Shown: positions 34,937 to 42,888 of the stretch, piece by piece | How the letters are laid out: each line of letters opens with the position of its first letter | Numbering within the stretch: position 1 is the stretch's first letter | Program-made: the position numbers and the translations under genes | The notes under the pieces: generated by a model | The model's input: only the letters and a program-made list of their open reading frames with translations | What the model was told of the DNA's origin: nothing | The model's database searches: none | Assembly (NCBI GenBank): GCA_964472565.1 | Contig: CAYYNB010000025.1 | Span: 1-47,090 of the forward strand | Origin: DATAMF01 sp964472565 | GTDB taxonomy: Bacteria > Chloroflexota > Anaerolineae > Aggregatilineales > Aggregatilineaceae | DNA length: 47,090 bases | Direction: 5' to 3'

Positions 34937-36049
34937 ATGTTAAGGCAAATCGGCTCGAATGGGAAATGGGGCTTAATAGTTTTTATGGCTGCGGCCTGTC
35001 TGCTCGTGGCGGCCTGCTCGCGTGCCGAATCCATTATCATCACCGCCACGCCGCCTCAACCCCAGGTCAGCACATTGGTTCCCGGCGCGCTTGGACCATT
35101 CGACTTTCCGCCCGGCGTGAACCCGCTCACCGGCGAAAAAGTCAGCGATCCCGCCGTGTTGAACCGTCGCCCATTAGCCGTCAAAATCTCCAACGCGCCC
35201 GATTTTGTTCGTCCCCAGGCAGGCATCGCCGCCGCCGATCTGGTTTTTGAGCATTATGTCGAAGGCAGTCTGACGCGTTTCACCGCCATTTACTGGACCA
35301 CCACCCCGCCGCGTGTCGGCTCCATTCGCAGCGCCCGCTTACTCGATCTCGAAATCCCCGCCATGTACGGCACCCTGTTCGCCTATTCCGGCGCATCCGA
35401 ACCCATTCGCCAGCGTATCGCGGGTCTGCCCTTTGCGCCGCGTGCCTACGAAGGCATCACGACGGGCCAACCGCTCTACTTCCGTGATACCACCATCGAA
35501 GCGCCGCATAACATGTTTATCATCCCGGCAGAAGTCTGGGCGCGTGCCGCCGAGGACGGCGTGAACGATCCGCCCGCCAACCTGGGGGGCATGGTCTTCT
35601 CCCCTACGCCCCCCGCCGCTGACGAACAGGTTTCTCGCCTGGTAGTTAATTACGGTCCCGATGTGGTCCAATGGGATTATGATCCCGAAACCGGGCGCTA
35701 TTGGCGTACGGTTGACGGCGATCCACACACCGATGCCAACACCGGCGAACAAGTCTCCGCCGCCAATGTCGTGCTGATCTACGCCCACCACCAGCTTGAC
35801 CTGAGCATCGTCGAGAGCGAATGGCAGGGTGCCAAGAGCTTTTCCACCGAAATCCAGATCTGGACACTCGGTCCCGCCGTCATTTTCCGTGATGGCAAAG
35901 TCTACAAAGGCTATTGGATGCGCTGGCACGAAGAGGATATGTTGAGCTTCTGGGCTGACGAAGCCATGACGGAACGGCTGTATCTCAAACCCGGTAATAC
36001 CTGGTTCCAGGTCGTCCCGCTCGATTTCACCGCCGTCACCACCGAATAA
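34937..36049 (+). CDS. DUF3048 lipoprotein (YerB-like)
   Basis: The 370-residue product starts with a lipoprotein signal (lipobox VAAC, Cys27) and then the two-part DUF3048 fold. Family segments are NPLTGEKVSDPAVLNRRPLAVKISN (about 63-87), PQAGIAAADLVFEHYVEGSLTRFTAIYW, VGSIRSARLLDLE (126-138) and WQGAKSFSTEIQIWTLG. YerB in Bacillus is the characterised relative. Lipid anchoring at the outer face of the cytoplasmic membrane is expected. GTGGAG lies before the ATG. Enzyme activity is not known. Confidence 0.88.
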   Translation: MLRQIGSNGKWGLIVFMAAACLLVAACSRAESIIITATPPQPQVSTLVPGALGPFDFPPGVNPLTGEKVSDPAVLNRRPLAVKISNAPDFVRPQAGIAAADLVFEHYVEGSLTRFTAIYWTTTPPRVGSIRSARLLDLEIPAMYGTLFAYSGASEPIRQRIAGLPFAPRAYEGITTGQPLYFRDTTIEAPHNMFIIPAEVWARAAEDGVNDPPANLGGMVFSPTPPAADEQVSRLVVNYGPDVVQWDYDPETGRYWRTVDGDPHTDANTGEQVSAANVVLIYAHHQLDLSIVESEWQGAKSFSTEIQIWTLGPAVIFRDGKVYKGYWMRWHEEDMLSFWADEAMTERLYLKPGNTWFQVVPLDFTAVTTE

Positions 36050-36131
36050 CCATCAGGATGATGTCACCACAGAACATCTATGCTATCATGAGAGGCATAC
36101 TATAATTTCTATCTTCTGACCTGAAAACCCT

Positions 36132-36680
36132 ATGTTATTTGATGATCGATGCTTACTTTTCATTGTTGCCATTTCGACCCTGGTAGCAGCGGTTGCAGCC
36201 TTCTATTGGGGTGCCATCGTGAGCGGCGTTTATAAAGACCCCATGATGGCCCGTTTTCGTCAGTACGGCGAAGAAAGACGCCCCTACCCGATCTGCCGCT
36301 TTCTGGAATCCGTTGGGGTGTTGAGTGGGGCGATTGCCATCCTCATGAGCAGCCTCACCACGCCGGGATCTTACATCAGTGGGGTCTTCCCGCCGTTAAT
36401 CTTCACAATCATGTCCATCTTGGCGTTTGTCGGTGATTATCTGCTCCACCGCAAGCCCGAATACGCCCAACTGCTCCCCCTCTGGTACTGGGAGCTTCTG
36501 CGCGACTCGACTCGCCAGGAACGACGTTTTATGGGCTATGCCTGGTTAAAAATTCCGCGCGCCATGCGCTGGCGCATGAATGGGGATCAGACGGCGTTCC
36601 GCGTCTGGGCCGACATGGTGCGTATTTCCGTCATCTACGGCGCGCGCGACCCCGACGATCCCTGGCGCATCTGGACCTAG
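36132..36680 (+). CDS. Membrane protein of unknown function
   Basis: The 182-residue protein has three likely membrane helices (about 8-31, 57-78, 86-105), then a soluble C-terminal tail rich in Trp and Arg. It contains no motif I recognise. A TATAAT at 36101-36106 may be its -10 box. Its stop (TAG, 36678-36680) shares the palindrome CTAG with the stop of the opposing four-helix gene, so the two genes overlap by 4 bp tail to tail. Confidence 0.6.
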   Translation: MLFDDRCLLFIVAISTLVAAVAAFYWGAIVSGVYKDPMMARFRQYGEERRPYPICRFLESVGVLSGAIAILMSSLTTPGSYISGVFPPLIFTIMSILAFVGDYLLHRKPEYAQLLPLWYWELLRDSTRQERRFMGYAWLKIPRAMRWRMNGDQTAFRVWADMVRISVIYGARDPDDPWRIWT

Positions 36681-37036
36681 CGCCGCTCCTTCGTTTTCTG
36701 GATCAACGCATTGAGCATACGCCGAATCTCGCCAAGTTCTTGTTCAAGTTGGCAGTGTAACGCTGCATCCAGGTAGCGCAGATCCCGCGCTAACAGCAGT
36801 TCATAATCGCATTCACTGGCTGACCCCATAGCAATACATAAGAAGTGGTGCAGTTCGCCATTCGTTGCTCGCCCACACCCCTCCGCGATATTGGTGGGAA
36901 TCGAAGCAGCCGCCCGCCGAAGCTGTCCGGTCAGTCCATAACGCTCATCATCTGGAAAATTCTTGGTAGCGGTATAAATCTCCAACACAAATTGGTGTGC
37001 CCGCTCCCACACTTGCAGCTTCCGATAGTCCTGCAC
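36677..37036 (-). CDS. Four-helix bundle protein (S23/IVP-like)
   Basis: The 119-residue protein matches the four-helix bundle family first seen in intervening sequences of 23S rRNA genes. Marks are YRKLQVWERAHQFVLEIY near the start and QLRRAAASIPTNIAEGCGR (38-56). Relatives form pentameric basic bundles that may bind nucleic acid; the bAvd accessory protein of diversity-generating retroelements has the same fold. No reverse transcriptase or rRNA gene is nearby, so this is a stand-alone copy. A heptamer repeat array lies about 100 bp upstream. Confidence 0.88.
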   Translation of the reverse strand: MQDYRKLQVWERAHQFVLEIYTATKNFPDDERYGLTGQLRRAAASIPTNIAEGCGRATNGELHHFLCIAMGSASECDYELLLARDLRYLDAALHCQLEQELGEIRRMLNALIQKTKERR

Positions 37037-37134
37037 GATCCCCTTCCTATCAACTAATTATCGACCTTCAACACATCGTAGAATTTTTTGACCCCATTTG
37101 AGGGAAGCCCTATTTTTTCTACAATATCATGAAA

Positions 37135-37183
37135 GCTAACAACTAACTACTAACTACTAATCACTAACCACTAATCACTAATC
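37135..37183. repeat. Seven tandem 7-bp repeats
   Basis: Seven consecutive heptamers of the form ACTAAYY (GCTAACA, ACTAACT twice, ACTAATC, ACTAACC, ACTAATC twice). The last unit contributes the final Asp codon and TAG stop of the NUDIX-like gene (37178-37180). Such short tandem heptamers occur in cyanobacterial and related genomes. Confidence 0.9.
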
Positions 37184-37843
37184 CCCCTCTTCTACTTCCG
37201 GCGGATGCAGCAGCAAATACCCGTTCACCTGCGCCTGCTGCGCGACTCCATCCACCACCAGATTCAGCCGTGCGCGCTGGTCGATCTGCTCCTGTGTAAC
37301 CCACATTCCGCCGCTGTCCGGTGACGCGGCCAACAGCCGTTCGCAGGCCTTCGACGAACTGAAACACACATCATAAATTTCCAGAAAATAGTGTGTCAGC
37401 ATCCCCGTCTGGCCGTGCCGCTGCGTGAAACCTTCATCCTCTGCGGTCCACAGCAGCCGCCATTTCAACTCACCCGCTTCCAGCGACGGCAGCAGCCCCG
37501 CTTCCTCGACCAGTTCCTCTTGCAGCTCGCGGAAAGGCGACTGTTCCCGCCCCTCGCCTGAATAAAACCACTGCCGGAACGCAGGCAGCGCGGCCACCGG
37601 CATCGTCAGCCGTAAATCGCGCGTGCTCGGATCATCAAACGTCGCGTCAAACTCCTCCAGGCGCGCCAGATCGTACAGCGACAGCGCCCCCCCAACCGGA
37701 GCCAGTACATAGATTCCGCGTGATCGTCGGCTGGCATTCAGCAGCAAAAAATACCGCCCGTCATGCTCGATGCGGCACAAACACGCACAGCTAATGCGTA
37801 TCCGGTTTATCTTCAAAGTGGGTTCGGTAGCTATGAATCTCAT
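37178..37843 (-). CDS. SMODS-associated-NUDIX-like protein
   Basis: The 221-residue protein resembles the NUDIX-type domain found with CD-NTases in CBASS defence. Shared features are the opening RIRISCACLCRIEHDGRYFLLLNASR (14-39), the APVGG loop (48-52), DLRLTMPVAALPAFRQWFYSGEGRE (76-100), and the Nudix-like helix FRELQEELVEEAG (104-116) with Glu residues for metal. The full Nudix signature Gx5Ex7REUxEExGU is only partly kept because the spacing around REL-QEEL is altered. No CD-NTase or other effector is next to it. Divergent from the MFS gene; function unknown. The family assignment is by motif memory. Confidence 0.55.
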   Translation of the reverse strand: MRFIATEPTLKINRIRISCACLCRIEHDGRYFLLLNASRRSRGIYVLAPVGGALSLYDLARLEEFDATFDDPSTRDLRLTMPVAALPAFRQWFYSGEGREQSPFRELQEELVEEAGLLPSLEAGELKWRLLWTAEDEGFTQRHGQTGMLTHYFLEIYDVCFSSSKACERLLAASPDSGGMWVTQEQIDQRARLNLVVDGVAQQAQVNGYLLLHPPEVEEGD

Positions 37844-37996
37844 GGTAAGTCATCCCCGCTTTACCTTCCGGGAGGTTAAGTATAACGAATCATTTAGCGC
37901 AGACTTACAGGTTTTACCACCAGCTTCCCGCTGGTACAAGTTGCATTCATCCGATAAAATTTCAGACATTGATTAATTGCACATGCGAGCAACCTT

Positions 37997-39259
37997 TTGG
38001 AACCTCAGACCGCTGTTAAGGCGACCCGTCGAAATTTTTGGCTGAGCATTCTCAACGGCGCGCTGATGATCGGCACCACCAATTCCATTGCCAGCCCCGA
38101 ACTTGTCCTGACTGCCTTCGCCGCCTACCTGACCAGTAATCCCCTGATTCTGGGAGCTATCGCACCGATCCAGAATGCCACCTGGGCGCTGCCGCAAATC
38201 TGGACCATTCCCTATGTCCAGCGCGCCCGCCACGCCCTGCGCATCTACAACTATGCGGCTTTTCTCCGGCTGATCGGGTGGGCCACGCTGACCTTGACGG
38301 TTCTTTTCGTGCGCGATACCACCCTTTTATTGTTGATTGTATTCGCCTTTGTTCTGATCGGCGGGACTGCGGCGGGCGTGGCGGGCCTGCCGTTTATCGA
38401 GGTGATCGGCAAAATTATCCCGGCCCGTCAGCGAGGGCTGGTTTTCGGCTGGCGTGGAGCCATCGGCGGGGTTCTCGCCATTTTCGGCTCACAGATTGTC
38501 CTGTTTTTCACCGGTCCCAGCGCCATCTTCGACTTCCCCACCAACTATGGGTTGTTGTTTCTGGTCGCCGGGGTACTTCAAACTGCCGGTTTTTTTGTAT
38601 TTTCGCTCGTTCATGAACCGGAGACGAAACCCACCAGCACCAGTACCCGTCCCTCCTTCGGCATCATCCGCATCATCTGGACGGGTGACGCCAACTTCCG
38701 CCATTATGTCTGGGGCCGCACGCTCTTTGAATTATCCAGCGTCGCCAATGCGCTTATCCTGGTTTACGCCAGCCTCCGCTTAGGCGTGCGCCTGGAACTC
38801 GCCGGAGCCTACTTGCTGATCAGTTCCGTGCTTCGCCCCGTCTTCAGCATTGGCGCGGGTTGGTTCAGCGTCCGCCTCGGCAACCGGATCCCCGTCGCGA
38901 TTGGACTGCTTGCCCAGGCGTTGGGCTGGGCCTTGTTAATCCTGGCCCCGGTCTTTGGCGTCTCAGGCCGCGCCGCCGAATACTATCTCATCCCCATCTA
39001 CAGTCTGACCGCCATCCAAAAAGGACTGATCTTCTCAAACCTGATGGCGCTGGGCTTAAATGTCACCCCCAACGATCAACGCGCCGTTTATATGGGCGCG
39101 CTTAATACCTGGCTCGGCCTCATCATCTTTTCGGGCATCCTCAGCGGGGTCATTGTGAAAACCATCGGTTATCAGGCACTTTTTGGCCTCAGCCTGATCA
39201 TGTCCTGTTGGAGCGCCTGGCACTTCTGGAAGTTACGCGAGAATTTAGACGAGAGCTAA
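37997..39259 (+). CDS. MFS permease
   Basis: The 420-residue protein has about twelve membrane helices with the MFS pattern: the loop after helix 2 (IQNATWALPQIWTIPYVQ), GKIIPARQRGLVFGWRGAIGG in the central part, and a long cytoplasmic loop rich in Thr/Ser near residue 215. The start is a TTG at 37997. An in-frame TGA at 37970 limits how far upstream it could begin, and the ribosome site is weak, so the exact start is uncertain. Substrate unknown. It is divergent from the NUDIX-like gene, and dprA starts 15 nt downstream on the same strand. Confidence 0.82.
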   Translation: MEPQTAVKATRRNFWLSILNGALMIGTTNSIASPELVLTAFAAYLTSNPLILGAIAPIQNATWALPQIWTIPYVQRARHALRIYNYAAFLRLIGWATLTLTVLFVRDTTLLLLIVFAFVLIGGTAAGVAGLPFIEVIGKIIPARQRGLVFGWRGAIGGVLAIFGSQIVLFFTGPSAIFDFPTNYGLLFLVAGVLQTAGFFVFSLVHEPETKPTSTSTRPSFGIIRIIWTGDANFRHYVWGRTLFELSSVANALILVYASLRLGVRLELAGAYLLISSVLRPVFSIGAGWFSVRLGNRIPVAIGLLAQALGWALLILAPVFGVSGRAAEYYLIPIYSLTAIQKGLIFSNLMALGLNVTPNDQRAVYMGALNTWLGLIIFSGILSGVIVKTIGYQALFGLSLIMSCWSAWHFWKLRENLDES

Positions 39260-39274
39260 CGCTGGATAAGAATA

Positions 39275-40129
39275 ATGATAGATGATAATGGTGTGCTGCG
39301 CGTTGCGCTCGCTTTGATCCCCGGCTTAGGCGGCAAGACGCTTTCCCGCTTGATCGATCACTTCGGTTCCCTCGCCGCCATCCACGCCGCCTCCGTATCC
39401 GACCTGCGCGCCGTGCCCCGCATCGGTCCCAAAATGAGTGCCGCCATCCAGGCTATCGATCTGGACCGCACCCGCGCGGACATCCGATTATGGCAGTCCT
39501 CCGGCGTGTCCATTCTCTTTCAAGGCGAACCACCCTACCCGCCGCTCCTCACGGGGCTGGATGATGCGCCGCCCATCCTCTTCTGCCGGGGGGATGTGAC
39601 CCCCGATGCTACCAACACCGTCGCCCTGGGCGGCACGCGCCACCCCTCCGCCGCCTCAAGCCAGCTTGCGTTTTCCCTGGCTGGCCTGCTGTCCGAATGC
39701 GGCTGGACCATCGTCAGTGGGCTGGCGGCGGGCATTGATGCCGCCGCCCATCGCGGCGCGCTTCACGGCCACACATTTGCCCTGCTCGGCAGCGGTGTGC
39801 TTGCCCCCTACCCGCCCGAAAATATCCCCCTGGCAAATCAGATCATACATGTGGGCGCGCTGCTCTCCGAAGTCCATCCCACCGCAGCGCCGAACAGTTC
39901 GGCCCTGGTATCCCGCAACCGCCTGATCACCAGCATCAGCCGCGCCCTGATTGTGATCGAGGCCGGCGCAACCAGCGGCAGTATGCACGCGGTACGTTTT
40001 GCGTCCGCCCAGGGTCGCCCGGTTTATGCCGTCGAGAACGCCTGTAACCACCACTTATTCGCCGCCGGTGCCCGCCCCGTCTCGCCCGCAACCTTATGCA
40101 CGGACCTGCAAAATATGAATTTCCCGTGA
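39275..40129 (+). CDS. dprA: DNA processing protein DprA
   Basis: DprA binds single-stranded DNA and loads RecA during natural transformation. The 284-residue protein has an N-terminal helix-hairpin-helix region (about 10-62; IPGLGGKTLSRLIDHFG and VPRIGPKMS) and the Rossmann DNA-binding core: LGGTRHPS (109-116), VSGLAAGIDAAAHRGAL (147-163), LGSGVLAPYPPEN and VSRNRLITSISRALIVIEA. It lacks the C-terminal winged-helix domain of longer DprA proteins. No competence operon is beside it. It starts 15 nt after the MFS gene. Confidence 0.9.
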   Translation: MIDDNGVLRVALALIPGLGGKTLSRLIDHFGSLAAIHAASVSDLRAVPRIGPKMSAAIQAIDLDRTRADIRLWQSSGVSILFQGEPPYPPLLTGLDDAPPILFCRGDVTPDATNTVALGGTRHPSAASSQLAFSLAGLLSECGWTIVSGLAAGIDAAAHRGALHGHTFALLGSGVLAPYPPENIPLANQIIHVGALLSEVHPTAAPNSSALVSRNRLITSISRALIVIEAGATSGSMHAVRFASAQGRPVYAVENACNHHLFAAGARPVSPATLCTDLQNMNFP

Positions 40130-40176
40130 AAACGTTCTAAAATAGTACCTCTTTCCCATAGATAACCGCCGATTGT

Positions 40177-40207
40177 TTGTTTTCAGTTTGAAGAAATACG
40201 CTATAAT
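40177..40207 (+). promoter_or_regulatory. Probable promoter of the proline-rich gene
   Basis: TATAAT at 40202-40207 with a weak TTGTTT at 40177-40182 (19-nt spacer, long). The AT-rich leader of about 130 nt before the ATG at 40340 has no obvious structure. Confidence 0.45.
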
Positions 40208-40339
40208 GTAGATAAGTATTTTGCCTCACCCTTTATATTCTATTTTTTAAATGCTTAACACATCTGGGGAAAGCTGTACAAATATCATCTTTAGGGCCAC
40301 TCCTCATCTCAGGGGGAGATTCTGAAGGAGCAAACTCAT

Positions 40340-40894
40340 ATGTCGCAAGAAGAACACCGCGCCCCCGCACGGTTAGCTCCCGTGCGTCCCGGTTGGACTG
40401 CCGCGCCGGTTGCTAATCCGCGTCGAATGCCGCAGCCGCCTATCGAAGCGGACATCATCGATGTAGAGGAGCTAGCGGGACGATCATCCGCCCCGGAGCC
40501 GGAACCGCCTCGGCGTAGCAATATCACGCCGCCGGTCCAGCGTGAGCGCGAGGTGCCGCCACCCCCGCCCATCGAACCTGAATCCGTCGTGAATGAACGC
40601 CAGGGGGCGGAAAGCGATAGCGAGATGACGACTCAGGAACAGTACGAACTCCTGTTACACAACATCCAGCTTTATGATGATATGTGGAAGTTAGCCGGAA
40701 TCCGCGCCAATGAGAAAAATAATTGGCTCACCGCCTATCTCATCCCGCGCAACAAGCAGATGGATTTAAAAACCGCCATCAGCAAGAATCTGGTCCTTAT
40801 CATCACCATCGACAATCGCGGCAATACCGACATCAAAGAACCCCGCAAACGCGGTTTCATCCGCCATTTGACCGGGTGGCTGTACGGCGAATAA
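40340..40894 (+). CDS. Hypothetical protein with proline-rich N-terminus
   Basis: AAGGAG lies upstream of the ATG. The first 95 residues of this 184-residue protein are rich in Pro, Glu and Arg and probably disordered. The last 90 (TTQEQYELLLHNIQLYDDMW and on, including NNWLTAYLIPRNKQMDLK) look like a small folded domain with a helical start and beta strands near the end. There is no signal peptide or membrane helix. I do not recognise the family. It is single, with its own promoter and a terminator at 40901-40938. Confidence 0.6.
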   Translation: MSQEEHRAPARLAPVRPGWTAAPVANPRRMPQPPIEADIIDVEELAGRSSAPEPEPPRRSNITPPVQREREVPPPPPIEPESVVNERQGAESDSEMTTQEQYELLLHNIQLYDDMWKLAGIRANEKNNWLTAYLIPRNKQMDLKTAISKNLVLIITIDNRGNTDIKEPRKRGFIRHLTGWLYGE

Positions 40895-40900
40895 AAACAA

Positions 40901-40938
40901 GCCCCGATCTGATCCATGATCAATATCAAGATCGGGGC
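40901..40938. terminator. Bidirectional terminator hairpin
   Basis: GCCCCGATCT (40901-40910) pairs with AGATCGGGGC (40929-40938) around an 18-nt loop. The minus-strand side is followed by TTGTTTTTATT, so it can end the opposing gene at 41034, and it lies 7 nt after the plus-strand stop. Confidence 0.75.
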
Positions 40939-41033
40939 CTGAACTTCACCAGCTTTTGATTTTTTTGAAAGCCCGGATGATAAGCTCATTGATGGTACAA
41001 TTCAGCTTCGCTGGTTTGGATTGTATAGTTCCC

Positions 41034-41453
41034 TTAGCTAACCGGATAAATTCCCCCTACCACCGCACCAATCACCAGATAGATGAACAGGGACCACACC
41101 ATGTTATGCATCACGAAGCGGCGCGGCACATGAATCAGCATCGGCTCAAATACGAGTGACGGCAATACCCCCATCACCCATGCCCCACCCCAGAACATCA
41201 TCCCCAATAAGATGCCGGACCTTTCCAATTCTTCGGCCAACGGGGCAAAAATAAGGCCCGGTACGATCACTTCCAACAGGACGGCGGCCACCGTCATTTT
41301 TATCAGCCAGTCCGGTGTAAATTCCACCGGCATACCCGGCAGCATCTCTTCATAAATCTTCATCTTCTTTTCGCTCATCCCGCGCAGGAACCCTAAAATA
41401 TTGAGCACCACACTCCCTGCGATAAGCGCCACAGCCAGCGATCCTAGTGCCAT
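41034..41453 (-). CDS. Small membrane protein of unknown function
   Basis: The ATG at 41453 has GGAGAGG five nt upstream and begins MALGSLAVALIAG. The 139-residue protein has about four membrane helices (5-24, 50-70, 76-100, 118-136). No family is recognised. Its start lies inside the 3' end of the toroid-protein gene (10-bp overlap), so the two are translated from one transcript. Confidence 0.6.
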   Translation of the reverse strand: MALGSLAVALIAGSVVLNILGFLRGMSEKKMKIYEEMLPGMPVEFTPDWLIKMTVAAVLLEVIVPGLIFAPLAEELERSGILLGMMFWGGAWVMGVLPSLVFEPMLIHVPRRFVMHNMVWSLFIYLVIGAVVGGIYPVS

Positions 41454-42433
41454 GTTCCTCTCCCCTTCAACACGCCCAACGCGCGATACGTCACCCACTT
41501 ATTCGGCTGTTTTTTGACGCCCCAATCGATCCAGGTTTTCCCCGTGTAATCATAATCCAGGCTCCACCGCCCCTGATCATCCTGTTTTTCACGAATAACC
41601 GTGAGCGCCTTCGCCAGTCGCGGATCATCCCCATAGCCGAGCCGGGCCAGCGCTTCGACGTTTTGCAGCACATCCGTGACATAAAACACCGGAAAGCCAA
41701 ACTTCCACCAGTTCCCGCTGGGCTTCTCGCTCCATCCCGCCGGATAATCCGCCTCAGCCGGATCAGTACTGAACAGAAAATCCACCCCCTGCTGGATCGC
41801 CCGTTCGATCAACGGCGTGCGGTGCGGCCACTTGCTCAAAGCTAGCATCACTTTGACCGCGCCCCAGGCACAGGGCAGTTTATTGTTTGCGCCGCAGGCA
41901 AACCCCGGCCCACACTTCCCCGCGTAAAAACGGACTCCCGCCTGTCGATCTCCAACCGGGGCCACCCCTTCGCCGGTCACGCTGCGCGCCATCCACTCGA
42001 ACGCCGTTTCCAGGCGCGGATCATCACACCCCAGATCGACCAGCGCCGCGCACAGGTTGCCTTGCAGACAGTCGGCAGTCCCCGACGGCGCGCCCGATGT
42101 CGTGAACTGTCCGCCCGCCACCAGCGTTTGCTCCAACAGATAATCACACGCGCGTCTGATCCGCTCGTCCAGCGCGGCCACCGCGCCCAACTGAGCCAGC
42201 ATGATGATCGCCCACACGGTTGAACGATATTTGGGGTTATAGCCCGGCCCGGGTTCGACCCAATACCCCGCCGGGTCCATCTCATCCAAAATAGCAGCAA
42301 TCGGCCCCTCCGTATGCGCCGCCTCTCGTGCCGCGCGCAGTTCATCGGAAGCGCAGTCCACCAGGTCGCGCAGCGCCAGGTACCGCACACCGGGATTATC
42401 CGCCTCTAACAACCACTGCATCACGTCCGCCAT
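41444..42433 (-). CDS. Alpha/alpha-toroid protein of the prenyltransferase fold
   Basis: The ATG at 42433 has AGGAGG 8 nt upstream; the GTG two codons before is too close to that site. The 329-residue protein is built of helical pairs with family-like segments: NPGVRYLALRDLV near 13, YRSTVWAIIMLAQLGA near 68, TADCLQGNLCAALVDLG near 119, and WGAVKVMLALSKWP near 189. These fit the toroid fold of terpenoid cyclases and protein prenyltransferases. The DxDD cyclase motif is not present and catalysis is not shown. Many such proteins in databases carry misleading names. Probably a soluble protein of unknown reaction; it overlaps the downstream membrane gene. Confidence 0.65.
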   Translation of the reverse strand: MADVMQWLLEADNPGVRYLALRDLVDCASDELRAAREAAHTEGPIAAILDEMDPAGYWVEPGPGYNPKYRSTVWAIIMLAQLGAVAALDERIRRACDYLLEQTLVAGGQFTTSGAPSGTADCLQGNLCAALVDLGCDDPRLETAFEWMARSVTGEGVAPVGDRQAGVRFYAGKCGPGFACGANNKLPCAWGAVKVMLALSKWPHRTPLIERAIQQGVDFLFSTDPAEADYPAGWSEKPSGNWWKFGFPVFYVTDVLQNVEALARLGYGDDPRLAKALTVIREKQDDQGRWSLDYDYTGKTWIDWGVKKQPNKWVTYRALGVLKGRGTWH

Positions 42434-42526
42434 GCTCACAACCTCCTCAGCTTATGAACATTTGGTCTGATTATAGCTGAAATTCGCCGTCCGCACGATC
42501 CCATTATCGAATGTGTAGACATTGGT

Positions 42527-42552
42527 AGGGGCAGGTTTGCAAACCTGCCCCT
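42527..42552. repeat. Perfect 26-bp palindrome (GGGGCAGGTTTG type)
   Basis: AGGGGCAGGTTTG followed by its complement CAAACCTGCCCCT. The same palindrome occurs at 32173-32196 inside the 187-bp insertion, and the flanks match too (CATCCTCATC, TGTTTAATCG). Confidence 0.9.
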
Positions 42553-42682
42553 CTATTCAGATACCGGCCATCCTCATCAAATGTTTAATCGCTTGTAACC
42601 TGATCAATGAATTCGCCAACAATATCGCATGCGGCTAATCATTACCCACATCTTTTGAGACACGGACCAACGCGTCCCCGTA

Positions 42683-42704
42683 GGGGCGATTCACGAATCG
42701 CCCC
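42683..42704. repeat. Perfect inverted repeat (GGGGCGATTC type)
   Basis: GGGGCGATTC, AC, GAATCGCCCC. It resembles the GTAGGGGCGATTC palindromes scattered in other large-genome bacteria. The stretch 42440-42828 holds no gene, only this, the palindrome at 42527-42552 and an imperfect inverted repeat at 42761-42784. Confidence 0.9.
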
Positions 42705-42828
42705 GCGCTCAATGCCCGCCATTGGTCGGGGCGTCGGCTTTCCCCACCCGCATTGCTCCTCCTTTCTCCGCGCGCGGGGAAAGGGGTGAACATCCTTCAA
42801 TTACCCCGCTCGTTTTTCCTGCCGCAAT

Positions 42829-42864
42829 AAAAAAAGAGGACTGCCCGTTCCCGGAGCAATCCCC
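42829..42864 (-). terminator. Rho-independent terminator of the helicase gene
   Basis: On the minus strand GGGGATTGC (42864-42856) pairs with GCAGTCCTC (42844-42836), two G-U pairs allowed, with an 11-nt loop. It is followed by seven T. It lies 25 nt after the helicase stop. Confidence 0.8.
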
Positions 42865-42888
42865 TTCTCGTATTTTTTACCCGTGCGG

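Noticed and set aside
36677..37036. Diversity-generating retroelement accessory protein
   Set aside because: The fold is right but there is no reverse transcriptase, template repeat or variable repeat nearby.
37135..37183. Possible CRISPR array
   Set aside because: Units are 7 bp and directly adjacent, with no spacers; no cas gene is present.
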